64,000 nucleotides of DNA from NCBI RefSeq assembly GCF_001040705.1, contig NZ_CVQP01000007.1, positions 302,158 to 366,157 on the forward strand. Reading direction: 5' to 3'. The position numbers and the translations under genes were made by a program. The notes beneath the pieces are model-generated. The model was not told the DNA's origin. It searched no databases and saw nothing but the letters and a program-made list of their open reading frames with translations. The stretch comes from Rhodococcus sp. RD6.2. GTDB taxonomy: Bacteria > Actinomycetota > Actinomycetes > Mycobacteriales > Mycobacteriaceae. Positions 25,856 to 33,938 of this stretch are shown piece after piece (the first letter of the stretch is position 1; the number at the start of each line of letters is the position of its first letter).

Positions 25856-26896
25856 ATGCTCACCGTTTCCGCGTATGCCGCGAACTCCGCCGACGCACCG
25901 TTGGAGAAGACCACCATCGAACGTCGGGACCTGGGTCCGCTCGACGTCCTCATCGAGATCAAGTACGCCGGGATCTGTCACTCCGACATCCACACCGCCC
26001 GCAACGAGTGGGGCGGAACCCGCTACCCCGTGGTGCCCGGCCACGAGATCGCCGGCTTCGTCACCGAGGTCGGGCCCGACGTGACCCGGCACAAGGTCGG
26101 CGACCGCGTGGGCGTCGGCTGCTTCGTCGACTCCTGCGGAACCTGCGCGCCCTGCGAGGCGGGGGAGGAGCAGTACTGCGCCAACCGCGTCACCGCCACC
26201 TACAACTCCGTCGGCAAGGACGGAAAGGTCACCCAGGGTGGCTACTCCACCCACATCGTCGTCACCGAGGGCTTCGTCGTCTCCATCCCGGACTCGCTCG
26301 ACCTCGCCGCCGCCACCCCGCTGCTGTGCGCCGGCATCACCCTCTACTCGCCGCTGCGGCACTGGAACGCGGGTCCCGGCAAGAGGGTCGCCATCGTCGG
26401 CATGGGCGGACTCGGGCACGTCGGCGTCAAGATCGCGCACGCGATGGGTGCCGAGGTCACAGTGCTCAGCCAGTCGCTGTCCAAGCAGGAGGACGGCCTG
26501 CGGTTCGGCGCCGATCACTACCACGCGACCGCGGACCCCGCCGTGTTCAAGGAGTTGCGCAGCCGGTTCGACCTGATCCTCAACACGGTGTCGGTCAACC
26601 TCGATCTCGACGCCTACCTGGGGACGCTCGCTCTCAACGGCACCCTCGTCCTCCTCGGCCTCCCCGAGAAGCCGATCTCCGTCCGCGCGTTCTCGCTGGC
26701 GGGTAACCGTCGCAGCCTCGCAGGCTCAAATGTCGGGGGCCTGCGCGAAACCCAGGAGATGCTCGACTTCTGCGCCGAGCACGGCATCGTCTCCGAGATC
26801 GAACTGATCTCCGCTGATCGGATCAACGAGGCATACGAGCGGGTGCTGCGCAGCGACGTGCGCTACCGCTTCGTCATCGACGCGGCCACCTTCTGA
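25856..26896 (+). CDS. Zinc-dependent NAD(P) alcohol dehydrogenase, AdhC/CAD-like
   Basis: A 346-residue medium-chain dehydrogenase close to mycobacterial AdhC and cinnamyl-alcohol dehydrogenases. Catalytic zinc ligands lie in GICHSDIH (Cys) and GHEIAG (His-Glu). Structural zinc cysteines are in [15 protein letters not shown]. The nucleotide fold is [21 protein letters not shown]. The likely reaction is reversible reduction of aldehydes with NADPH. The ATG at 25856 is the start that gives the normal N-terminus; it has only a weak ribosome site, and a TACACA 9 bases upstream could be a -10 close enough for a leaderless or very short leader message. It is divergent from the secreted glycosidase. 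Confidence 0.88.
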   Translation: MLTVSAYAANSADAPLEKTTIERRDLGPLDVLIEIKYAGICHSDIHTARNEWGGTRYPVVPGHEIAGFVTEVGPDVTRHKVGDRVGVGCFVDSCGTCAPCEAGEEQYCANRVTATYNSVGKDGKVTQGGYSTHIVVTEGFVVSIPDSLDLAAATPLLCAGITLYSPLRHWNAGPGKRVAIVGMGGLGHVGVKIAHAMGAEVTVLSQSLSKQEDGLRFGADHYHATADPAVFKELRSRFDLILNTVSVNLDLDAYLGTLALNGTLVLLGLPEKPISVRAFSLAGNRRSLAGSNVGGLRETQEMLDFCAEHGIVSEIELISADRINEAYERVLRSDVRYRFVIDAATF

Positions 26897-27024
26897 CACG
26901 CCCGCACGCGATTGTCCGAACGCAACTCGCCGCGTGTGGTCGACGGGAAACCGCGACTCGTCGACCACGCGCAGGAGCGCATAATGAAAGTGACGCAGAT
27001 CACGTCTGGTGAGGGGTCGAGGCG

Positions 27025-27591
27025 ATGCGCGGGCAACTGGACGGACACCGGGTGGCATTCCTTGCTGCCGACGGTGTGGAACAGGATGAGCTGGTCGAGC
27101 CTCGCCGCGCGGTCGAGGTGGCAGGTGGCAGCACGGAACTGCTGTCCATCGCGCTCGGCGAGATCCAGGCGTACCGGGGCGACGTCGAAGCCGCGGATCG
27201 GTTCCCCGTCGACCTGCTCGTCGGTCGAGCAGATCTCGACAGTTACGACGGACTGATCCTGCCCGGCGGTGCACTCGGGCCGGACCGGTTGCGTACCGAC
27301 GACCATGCGGTCGCGTTCGTGCGGCACGCGATGCACATCGGCAAACCGGTCGCGGCGATCGGTCACGGGCCCTGGCTGCTGATCGAGACGGGTGCGGTGT
27401 CGGGCCGCACTCTCACCAGTTGGCCGAGCCTGCGGACCGACATCGTCAACGCGGGCGGTACCTACGTGAACGAGAAGGTCGTCGTCGACCGCAACCTCGT
27501 GACCAGCCGAGGCACGGCCGACCTCCACAGCTTCTGCACCGCGTTGGTCGGCAAGTTCACCCAGCAACCCGAGACCGTCGGATGGAGATGA
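27025..27591 (+). CDS. DJ-1/PfpI-family protein without catalytic cysteine
   Basis: A 188-residue class I glutamine-amidotransferase-like fold. HRVAFLAADGVEQDELVEP supplies the usual early Glu, and DGLILPGGALGPDRLR is the family strand. The nucleophile elbow reads AAIGHGPWLLIE: the Cys of the canonical AICHGP is Gly113, so protease, deglycase or glyoxalase activity of the usual kind is not expected. The rest of the fold is intact. ATG 27025 is preceded by GAGG. The preceding 128-base gap holds a short inverted motif (GTGGTCGACG/CGTCGACCAC) around 26937-26969. Confidence 0.85.
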   Translation: MRGQLDGHRVAFLAADGVEQDELVEPRRAVEVAGGSTELLSIALGEIQAYRGDVEAADRFPVDLLVGRADLDSYDGLILPGGALGPDRLRTDDHAVAFVRHAMHIGKPVAAIGHGPWLLIETGAVSGRTLTSWPSLRTDIVNAGGTYVNEKVVVDRNLVTSRGTADLHSFCTALVGKFTQQPETVGWR

Positions 27592-27667
27592 TCGCCCTTG
27601 TCGCCTCCCGTTCGCCGGGCGTAGCGTCGAAAACCAGAGCCGTTTCCTCTACCGAGGAGGAGTGCAC

Positions 27668-27922
27668 ATGAAGCTTCATCTGTTCGCCGAATGGATCGGC
27701 TACGCGCTCGGTCTCCTGGCCGTCATCGCGTTCGCCTTGGCCGTCGTTGCGGCAGCGTCCGGTTTCGGGGGGTGGGCGGTCGTGGCTGCGGTGACCTTCA
27801 TGATCGCCGTGACGCTCGCTCTCGCCCTGGTCGGCGGAACCGTGTGGCACGACCACCGTCAGCGGAGGCACACGCCTCGTTTCCCGCTGCCCGGTGGCAC
27901 CGCCTGGCCGGTCAAGCCCTGA
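27668..27922 (+). CDS. Small two-helix membrane protein
   Basis: An 84-residue protein with two hydrophobic segments (IGYALGLLAVIAFALAVVAA and WAVVAAVTFMIAVTLALALV) and a short basic tail. ATG 27668 follows GAGGAGG at 27655-27661; a GTG at 27662 is less well placed. No family recognised and no obvious partner. The PPK2 gene lies downstream in the opposite orientation. Confidence 0.65.
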   Translation: MKLHLFAEWIGYALGLLAVIAFALAVVAAASGFGGWAVVAAVTFMIAVTLALALVGGTVWHDHRQRRHTPRFPLPGGTAWPVKP

Positions 27923-27952
27923 ACGTCCCGACTCCCTGCCACGAGCCGCCGG

Positions 27953-28810
27953 TCACGATCGCGCCAGGCGCAGCTTCTCCGCCTCGATGTCGAAGTCGGC
28001 GGGCGGCCACGACAGGTCGAGTCGTTCGAGCGCGTCGATCAGCAGTTCCGTCACGGCCAGCCGGCTGAACCACTTGCGGTCGGAGGGGATGACGAACCAG
28101 GGCGCGTGCTCTGTCGACGTGCGGTCGAGCATCGCCTGATACGCCTCCTGGTACTTCGGCCAGTACCCGCGTTCGGTGACGTCGGAGGGGTGGTACTTCC
28201 AGTACTTGTCCGGGCGGTCGAGTCGCTCGGCGAGGCGCGACTTCTGCTCGTCGAGCGAAACGAACATCGCCACCTTGACCACAGTGGTCCCGGACTCGAC
28301 GAGGTCATGCTCGAACGCGTTGATCTCGTCGTAGCGTGTCTCCCACTCGGTGCGGGGGACCAGATCGTGCACGCGGACAACGAGGATGTCTTCGTAGTGT
28401 GAGCGGTCGAAGACCCCGAGCTGGCCCTTCCTGGGCAGTTCCCGGCGAATCCGCCACAGGTAGTGGTGACGCTTCTCCTCGGGCGTCGGCACACCGAACG
28501 AGGCGTGGTCGACGCCCTGCGGATCGACGTGGCCGATCACGTGCCGGACCACGCCACCCTTGCCTGCGGTGTCCATGCCCTGCAGGATCAGCAGCACAGA
28601 TCGGTGCTCGTCGGTGGTGCGGGCACCCGCGAACAGCATTTCCTGCAGCCCGGACAACACGGCCCCGCGTTGCTCGAGCAAGCGGGCACCGAGGGCCTTG
28701 TCGCCGTCGAAACCGGGCGTGCCGTTGGTGTTCAGGTCGGCGACCCGTGTCGCCTCGGTGACGCGCAGCGCTTCGACCGCGGGGATCCGCCAGCCCTCAC
28801 TCGTGCTCAT
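27953..28810 (-). CDS. Polyphosphate kinase 2 family protein
   Basis: A 285-residue PPK2 that transfers phosphate between polyphosphate and nucleotides. Walker A GMDTAGKGG is at residues 78-86 and Walker B is GVFDRSHYEDILVVRV. The lid region (KRHHYLWRIRRELPRKGQ) is rich in basic residues that hold polyphosphate. Single-domain size suggests class I or III, but direction and nucleotide preference (ADP or AMP) cannot be read with confidence. It appears to be transcribed alone. Confidence 0.9.
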   Translation of the reverse strand: MSTSEGWRIPAVEALRVTEATRVADLNTNGTPGFDGDKALGARLLEQRGAVLSGLQEMLFAGARTTDEHRSVLLILQGMDTAGKGGVVRHVIGHVDPQGVDHASFGVPTPEEKRHHYLWRIRRELPRKGQLGVFDRSHYEDILVVRVHDLVPRTEWETRYDEINAFEHDLVESGTTVVKVAMFVSLDEQKSRLAERLDRPDKYWKYHPSDVTERGYWPKYQEAYQAMLDRTSTEHAPWFVIPSDRKWFSRLAVTELLIDALERLDLSWPPADFDIEAEKLRLARS

Positions 28811-28850
28811 GGTCGTGACTCTCCCATGTGCAGGTGCCGAGCCGGTGGAA

Positions 28851-29615
28851 CTACAACGCTTCCGGCCGGTCGGAGAGCAGGGGGTGCGGCATCGACTTGA
28901 ACCGGGCCGGGGAGCCTGCGACCGCGGCGATCCCGGTGACGCCTCCCCACGTCATCATCGTCAGGTAGTCGATCAGGTCGTTGGACGTCATCGACCGGTT
29001 CGAGATCCACCAGTGGGTGGCCAGCTGTACCGCGCCGACGATTCCGTATGCCCACGGCAGGGCGCCGCCCGAGTCCATCTCCATCTGGCGGAGCTTGACG
29101 CCCAGGACCGCGGAGAGCGCCTCGGCGATCATGCGTTCCGATTCGGCGACCACGTCGCGGTTCGCGCCCGAACTGTTCGCCATCACGTACAGGTAGACCT
29201 CGGTGTCCTCGGACACCGTCTCCACGTAGGCGGTGATCGCGACCCGGACCAGCTCGTATTCGTCCATGTCCGCGCCGATCGCGGCATACATCCGCGGCGC
29301 GAGCACCGTTTCCACCCATCGGGTCATGGTGGCGCTGGTGAGGTCGCTCTTGTCGTTGAAGTACCGGTACAGCACCGTCTTCGACACGCCGATCTCGGAT
29401 GCGATCTCGTCCATGCCCACGTCGCGTCCTCGGACCCGGATCGCGGCGAGGGTGCCGTCCACCAGTTCCTCGCGGCGTGCGATCTTGTGTTCCCGCCACC
29501 GGCGCTTGCGCCCGTCGGTCTTCTCGGGCTTGGCGCCAGGCGTGGTGGCGCCGGCGTCTACGACCTCGGTTGTGTCGAGGTCGGGTGCTGTCTTCTTCGG
29601 CACTGTTGTTGCCAC
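28851..29615 (-). CDS. madR: MadR-type TetR regulator
   Basis: A 254-residue TetR protein: a disordered N-terminal tail, then the helix-turn-helix DEIASEIGVSKTVLYRYFNDKSDL near residues 70-92 and an all-helical acyl-binding domain. By sequence style and position beside the Rv0473-like membrane protein, the Rv0474-like regulator and hbhA, it is the counterpart of M. tuberculosis Rv0472c (MadR). MadR senses acyl-CoA and controls the mycolate desaturases desA1/desA2. GTG 29615 is the start. It is divergent from the DUF445 gene. The lipid-desaturation role is inherited from the orthologue, not shown here. Confidence 0.8.
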   Translation of the reverse strand: MATTVPKKTAPDLDTTEVVDAGATTPGAKPEKTDGRKRRWREHKIARREELVDGTLAAIRVRGRDVGMDEIASEIGVSKTVLYRYFNDKSDLTSATMTRWVETVLAPRMYAAIGADMDEYELVRVAITAYVETVSEDTEVYLYVMANSSGANRDVVAESERMIAEALSAVLGVKLRQMEMDSGGALPWAYGIVGAVQLATHWWISNRSMTSNDLIDYLTMMTWGGVTGIAAVAGSPARFKSMPHPLLSDRPEAL

Positions 29616-29752
29616 ATCCGTTCCGATCGATGTTCAGGCCAGTTTACGGCCGACGGACCTGCTGGTTGTCGCCATCCCCGGTGTCGCGGCCGTCCGCGTC
29701 GGTGAGTTGCGGCGCCGGTACCGCGTCGGAGTTCGGCACAATTGAGCAGGTG

Positions 29753-31015
29753 ATGCAGTTGCTGGGTACCGACGACGCCACCAAACGGCGTGATTTGCGC
29801 CGGATGAAGACCATCGCGACAGGCTTTCTCGTGTTCGCGACCGTCGTCTACATGTTCTGTCGGTGGCAGGAATCCCGCGGCGCGGGGGACTGGGTCGGCT
29901 ACGTGCGGGCCGCGTCGGAGGCGGCGATGGTCGGTGCGCTGGCCGACTGGTTCGCGGTGACGGCGCTGTTCCGGCACCCGTTGGGGCTGCGGATCCCGCA
30001 CACGGCGATCATCAAGAGGAAGAAGGACCAGCTCGGGTCCAGCCTCGGCAGTTTCGTGGGGGAGAACTTCCTCGCACCCGACGTGGTGTCACAGAAGGTG
30101 CAGGCCGCGCAGGTGCCGCTGCGGCTGGGAACGTGGCTTGCCGAGCCCGCGCACGCCGAGCGGGTGGCGGCGGAGACGGCGACATTGCTGCGCGGGTTCG
30201 TCGGCGTGCTGCGTGACGAGGACGTGCAGCAGATCATCGACAACACGATCGTGCGCCGCATCGCGGAACCGGCGTGGGGGCCGCCGATCGGCAAGGTGCT
30301 GGCCGAACTGTTGACGGAGAACCGTCAGCTGCCGCTGCTGGACATGCTGGCAGAGCGGGCACACCAGTGGGCGCTGGGCAGCCAGGAGACGATCGATCGG
30401 ATCATCGACCGGGACAGCCCGTCGTGGTCGCCGAAGTTCGTCGACCTGCTGCTCGGCGAGCGGATCCACAAGGAACTCGTCGACTTCACATGGAAGGTCC
30501 GCTCGAACCCGGACCACGAGGTCCGTCAGGCCGCGAACCGGTTCCTGATCGAGTTCGCCCACGACCTGCAGCACGACCCCGAGACGATGGCGAAGGCGGA
30601 GAAGGTCAAGACGGAGCTGATGGGCCGCAAGGAGGTGACCGGAGCCGCCGAAGCGGCGTGGAAGGTCGCCAAGCGGATGATCCTCGAGTCGGCGGACGAC
30701 CCGAACAGCGCGCTGCGTGCGAAGACGCGCGACACCGTGATCCGGCTGGGGGAGCGGATGCGCGACGACGCCGAGTTGCGCGTGAAGGTGGACGGCTGGC
30801 TGGACACCGCCGCGCGCTACGTCAGCGCCAACTATCGCGGCGAGATCACCGGAATCATCACCGAGACCGTCGCGCGCTGGGATGCGGAGGAGGCGAGCCG
30901 CAAGATCGAGCTGCAGGTCGGACGGGACCTGCAGTTCATCAGGATCAACGGCACCGTCGTCGGTGCGCTCGCGGGGCTGGCGATCTACACGGTGTCGAAC
31001 CTGCTGTTCGGGTGA
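29753..31015 (+). CDS. DUF445 membrane protein (Rv0473-like)
   Basis: A 420-residue DUF445 protein. A hydrophobic segment near the N-terminus (IATGFLVFATVVYMF) is followed by the family core VRAASEAAMVGALADWFAVTALFRHPLGLRIPHTAII. A long helical region follows, then a C-terminal hydrophobic helix (NGTVVGALAGLAIYTVSNLLF). Both ends are thus likely in the membrane, with the helical middle facing one compartment. ATG 29753 or GTG 29750 are possible starts, with GAGCAGG upstream. The molecular role of DUF445 proteins is unknown. Conserved order madR-DUF445-XRE-hbhA supports an envelope link. Confidence 0.85.
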   Translation: MQLLGTDDATKRRDLRRMKTIATGFLVFATVVYMFCRWQESRGAGDWVGYVRAASEAAMVGALADWFAVTALFRHPLGLRIPHTAIIKRKKDQLGSSLGSFVGENFLAPDVVSQKVQAAQVPLRLGTWLAEPAHAERVAAETATLLRGFVGVLRDEDVQQIIDNTIVRRIAEPAWGPPIGKVLAELLTENRQLPLLDMLAERAHQWALGSQETIDRIIDRDSPSWSPKFVDLLLGERIHKELVDFTWKVRSNPDHEVRQAANRFLIEFAHDLQHDPETMAKAEKVKTELMGRKEVTGAAEAAWKVAKRMILESADDPNSALRAKTRDTVIRLGERMRDDAELRVKVDGWLDTAARYVSANYRGEITGIITETVARWDAEEASRKIELQVGRDLQFIRINGTVVGALAGLAIYTVSNLLFG

Positions 31016-31029
31016 TCCGCACCTCAACT

Positions 31030-31057
31030 GCTAGCAGAGTGCTTGCAACAGCTAGCA
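31030..31057. promoter_or_regulatory. Three phased iterons at the XRE-hbhA promoter
   Basis: GCTAGCA (31030-31036), GCTTGCA (31041-31047) and GCTAGCA (31051-31057) are direct heptamers 11 and 10 bp apart, one per helical turn. A possible -35 TTGCAA (31043-31048) lies within the array, with TAGCGT at 31066-31071 as a possible -10. This suits cooperative autoregulation by the XRE protein encoded just downstream. Confidence 0.6.
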
Positions 31058-31105
31058 CGCTGTCGTAGCGTGGAAGGCGCACACAGGGGAAGAGAGGCGG
31101 CCACA

Positions 31106-31540
31106 GTGACCGACGACACCCGGTCGACCGGCGACAGTGCCGGCGACGTTGCGGCCCGGGTGGTCACGAACGCCGCGCAGGACATCGGCAGCTTCATCAA
31201 GTCGCAGCGTGAAGCCGCGCAGGTGTCGCTGCGCCAACTCTCGAAACTGGCCGGGGTCAGCAATCCGTACCTCAGCCAGATCGAGCGTGGGCTTCGCAAG
31301 CCGTCCGCCGAAGTGCTCGGCCAGATTGCCAAGGGCCTCCGCATGTCGTCGGAGGTGCTGTACATGCGGGCCGGACTGCTCGAGGAGCGGCCGTCCGGGC
31401 CGGTGCGTGACGCGCTGCTCGCCGACACCTCTCTCACGGAGCGCCAGAAACAGGTGCTCCTCGAAATCTACGAATCCTTCCGACGTGAGAACGCGCCGGA
31501 AACGGACATCCAACCCGAGGAAACAGGAGAAATCTCATGA
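31106..31540 (+). CDS. XRE-family regulator (Rv0474-like)
   Basis: A 144-residue DNA-binding protein. The helix-turn-helix spans about residues 30-80 (IGSFIKSQREAAQVSLRQL, then NPYLSQIERGLRKPS). The C-terminal helix resembles the Rv0474 group. GTG 31106 follows AGAGAGG; an upstream TTG in frame at 31043 lies in the promoter array. Its stop overlaps the hbhA start as ATGA, so regulator and adhesin are co-translated. Rv0474 of M. tuberculosis has been described as a copper-responsive repressor; whether that holds here is not known. Confidence 0.87.
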   Translation: MTDDTRSTGDSAGDVAARVVTNAAQDIGSFIKSQREAAQVSLRQLSKLAGVSNPYLSQIERGLRKPSAEVLGQIAKGLRMSSEVLYMRAGLLEERPSGPVRDALLADTSLTERQKQVLLEIYESFRRENAPETDIQPEETGEIS

Positions 31541-32454
31541 CTGATCTCAAGGGTTTCGACACCGTCAAGACGCCGATCTACGCCGCGGTCGGCGCAGGTG
31601 ACGTCGTCGTCCAGGCCGTCGCCGACATCGTCGCCCAGGTGCGCGAGCGGGCAACCTCCGCCGGTGACGACCTCACCGTCGACGCTGCGCGTGAGCGCTT
31701 CGACAAGCTGTCCGGCGACCTCACTGTCGACGCGGCACGCGAGCGGCTGGACAAGCTGACCGGTGACCTGACCGAGGGCGTCGAGGCGCTGCGTGAGCGG
31801 CTCGCCGGCCTCCCGGCCGAGCTGCCCGAGGAACTGGCCGACCTGCGCGAGAAGTTCACGTCGGAGGAGCTCCGCAAGGTTGCCGAGGCGTACTTGAAGG
31901 TTGCCGCCGACATCTACACCTCCCTCGCCGAGCGCGGCGAGGAGACCGTCGAGCGGATCCGCAAGCAGCCCGCTCTCGAGGAGGGCATCGATCGCGCCGA
32001 GTCCGTGCTCGGCGACGCCGCGAACCTGACCGAGGAGGCTCTCGGCACGGTGGCACGTCAGACTCGGGCCGTCGGTGAGCAGGCCGCGAAGCTTGCGGGC
32101 CGTGCTGCCGAGAAGATCAGCGACGTTGCCGACGAGGTCTCCGACGCCGTTGCCGATGCGGGCGAGCAGGTTGCGAGCCGGTTCGTCGGTGCAGGTGAGA
32201 AGGCCGAGGCGACGACGGAATCCGCGGCGACCAAGGTCGCGGCTGCCGCGCCGAAGGCCCCGGCCAAGCCTGCCGCCGCGAAGCCGGCGCCGGCCAAGCC
32301 CGCTGCCACGAAGGCTGCACCTGCGAAGGCTGCCACCACGAAGCCCGCACCCGCGAAGACGGCTCCGGCGAAGGCTGCCGCCAAGCCGGCGACGAAGACG
32401 GCTGCGACCAAGGCGCCCGCCAAGAAGGCGGCCCCGAAGTCGACCGATGCCTGA
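31537..32454 (+). CDS. hbhA: Heparin-binding hemagglutinin homologue
   Basis: A 305-residue surface/lipid-associated protein: an N-terminal segment (TPIYAAVGAGDVVVQAVAD), a long coiled coil rich in Glu, Arg and Leu, and a C-terminal tail of about 80 residues of Ala, Lys and Pro (PAKPAAAKPAPAKPAATKAA). The tail is the heparin-binding element of mycobacterial HBHA, longer here than in the 199-residue M. tuberculosis protein. A 16-residue block (DLTVDAARERFDKLSG, then DLTVDAARERLDKLTG) is tandemly duplicated in the coiled coil. No signal peptide, as in HBHA. Start ATG overlaps the regulator stop. Confidence 0.9.
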   Translation: MTDLKGFDTVKTPIYAAVGAGDVVVQAVADIVAQVRERATSAGDDLTVDAARERFDKLSGDLTVDAARERLDKLTGDLTEGVEALRERLAGLPAELPEELADLREKFTSEELRKVAEAYLKVAADIYTSLAERGEETVERIRKQPALEEGIDRAESVLGDAANLTEEALGTVARQTRAVGEQAAKLAGRAAEKISDVADEVSDAVADAGEQVASRFVGAGEKAEATTESAATKVAAAAPKAPAKPAAAKPAPAKPAATKAAPAKAATTKPAPAKTAPAKAAAKPATKTAATKAPAKKAAPKSTDA

Positions 32455-32561
32455 CGCGTCCCAAGGTTGGGTCGACCCCCGCACGGCATTGTCGTGCGGG
32501 GGTCGACGCGTATGAAACGCGGCTCCGCTGGGCGCCGGCATCCGATCGTTAGGATGGAACC

Positions 32562-32858
32562 GTGACCACCGCCTACACCCTGTCCGGGCTGATCCTTCTC
32601 GCGCTGTGGCTGCTGGGGCTCGCCGCGGGGGCGTTCGCCCTGTTCCATGCGGTCCGGCAGCGCCCGGACGCGTTCACAGCGGTCGACAAGCTGTCGAAGC
32701 CGATCTGGGTGGGAATTCTCGTCGCCGCCGTGCTCGTCATGTTCCTGGCGAGGAGTGTCGTGTCCCTGTTCGGTTTGGTGTCTGTGGTCGCGATCTGCGT
32801 GTACCTCGTGGATGTGCGTCCTCGGGTGGACGAGGTCCAGCGCGGTCCCCGCTGGTGA
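32562..32858 (+). CDS. DUF2516 small membrane protein (Rv0476-like)
   Basis: A 98-residue protein with three hydrophobic stretches (LSGLILLALWLLGLAAGAFALF, WVGILVAAVLVMFLA, LVSVVAICVYLVD) and a short polar tail. It matches the DUF2516 family, which always follows hbhA in this gene block. GTG 32562 is the start. Function unknown; co-occurrence with the adhesin suggests an envelope role. Confidence 0.82.
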   Translation: MTTAYTLSGLILLALWLLGLAAGAFALFHAVRQRPDAFTAVDKLSKPIWVGILVAAVLVMFLARSVVSLFGLVSVVAICVYLVDVRPRVDEVQRGPRW

Positions 32859-32882
32859 CGATTTCTGAGAATTCGGGTCACA

Positions 32883-32904
32883 GATACCGTTGACAACAGG
32901 TATC
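32883..32904 (+). promoter_or_regulatory. Inverted repeat around a -35 element
   Basis: GATACC (32883-32888) and GGTATC (32899-32904) are perfect inverted repeats. Between them lies TTGACA (32890-32895), a consensus -35, itself part of the small palindrome GTTGACAAC. A weak -10 (CATTGT, 32914-32919) follows at 18 bases. This looks like a repressible promoter for the AurF-like oxygenase gene. Confidence 0.5.
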
Positions 32905-32986
32905 GGGACGACGCATTGTTGAGGTGATCGCCCGGTGCGGACCCCCGTTCGCACCCACCCGCAGGCACTCGGGGAGGAGCGTCGCC

Positions 32987-33904
32987 ATGTCGATCGGCCA
33001 CGCGGGCCCATCCCGTCAGGTTCACGTCGGTACCCGTCAGGACACCGCGTCCCGGCTTCTCGCGTCCGCGGCACGCAAGTCCTACGACCCGCTCGTCGAG
33101 ATCGACTGGGACGCGCCGATACCATCCGACCTGTACGGCATGACTCCCGAATGGTGCAGCCTCTACGGCACCGACCTCTGGGAGTCGATGACCGAGGAGC
33201 AGCGGATCACCCTCACCACACACGAGGCCGCGAGCATCGCGGGCACCGGCATCTGGTTCGAGATGATCCTCATGCAGATGCTGCTCCGCGACGTCTACAC
33301 CCACGACCCCGCGACGGCACACTTCCAGTTCGCGCTCACCGAGATCGCCGACGAGTGCAGACACTCGACGATGTTCGCCAGGTCCGCGACGCGACTCGGT
33401 GTTCCGTCGTATCAGCCGAAGCAGTGGATCCGGCAGTCCGCACGCCTGTTCAAGGCGACCGCGACCGGATCGCTCGCATACGGCGGCACGCTGTTCGCCG
33501 AGGAGATCCTCGACATGATGCAGCGCGACTTCATGAAGGACGACCGCGTCCAGCCCATCACCCGGACCGTCAGCCGGATCCACGTGACCGAGGAGGCGCG
33601 GCACATCAAGTTCGCGCGGGACGAGGCGACGAGGCGCGCCGCGAACATCTCCGCGTTCACCCGCGCGCGTATCCGCCTCGCTCTCGGCGTCACGGCCTAC
33701 TTCGTCGTGACCAGCCTCGTCAATCCGAAGGTGTACGAGGCCGCCGGACTCGATCCGCATCGCGCCAGGGCCGCGGCGGCGTCGAACCAGCACTACCACA
33801 ACAAGATTCGTGAGGGCTGCGCGAAGACGGTCGAATTCCTGGACGGGATCGGGCTGATCGGAGGCCCGTCCACGGTCCTGCTGCGGCGAGCCCACATCAT
33901 CTGA
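32987..33904 (+). CDS. AurF-like diiron oxygenase
   Basis: A 305-residue ferritin-like helical protein of the AurF/diiron N-oxygenase family. Three iron-ligand helices are visible: TTHEAASIAGTGIWFE, FALTEIADECRHSTMFARS and HVTEEARHIKFARDEA. Family members oxidise arylamines to nitro compounds or hydroxylate other substrates; the substrate here is unknown. ATG 32987 follows GGGGAGGAG. An alpha/beta hydrolase gene follows 34 bases on in the same direction, so the two may act together. Confidence 0.82.
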   Translation: MSIGHAGPSRQVHVGTRQDTASRLLASAARKSYDPLVEIDWDAPIPSDLYGMTPEWCSLYGTDLWESMTEEQRITLTTHEAASIAGTGIWFEMILMQMLLRDVYTHDPATAHFQFALTEIADECRHSTMFARSATRLGVPSYQPKQWIRQSARLFKATATGSLAYGGTLFAEEILDMMQRDFMKDDRVQPITRTVSRIHVTEEARHIKFARDEATRRAANISAFTRARIRLALGVTAYFVVTSLVNPKVYEAAGLDPHRARAAAASNQHYHNKIREGCAKTVEFLDGIGLIGGPSTVLLRRAHII

Positions 33905-33938
33905 CGTCCACCAGTTCCAGTTCTCGAAAGGTTCTTCT

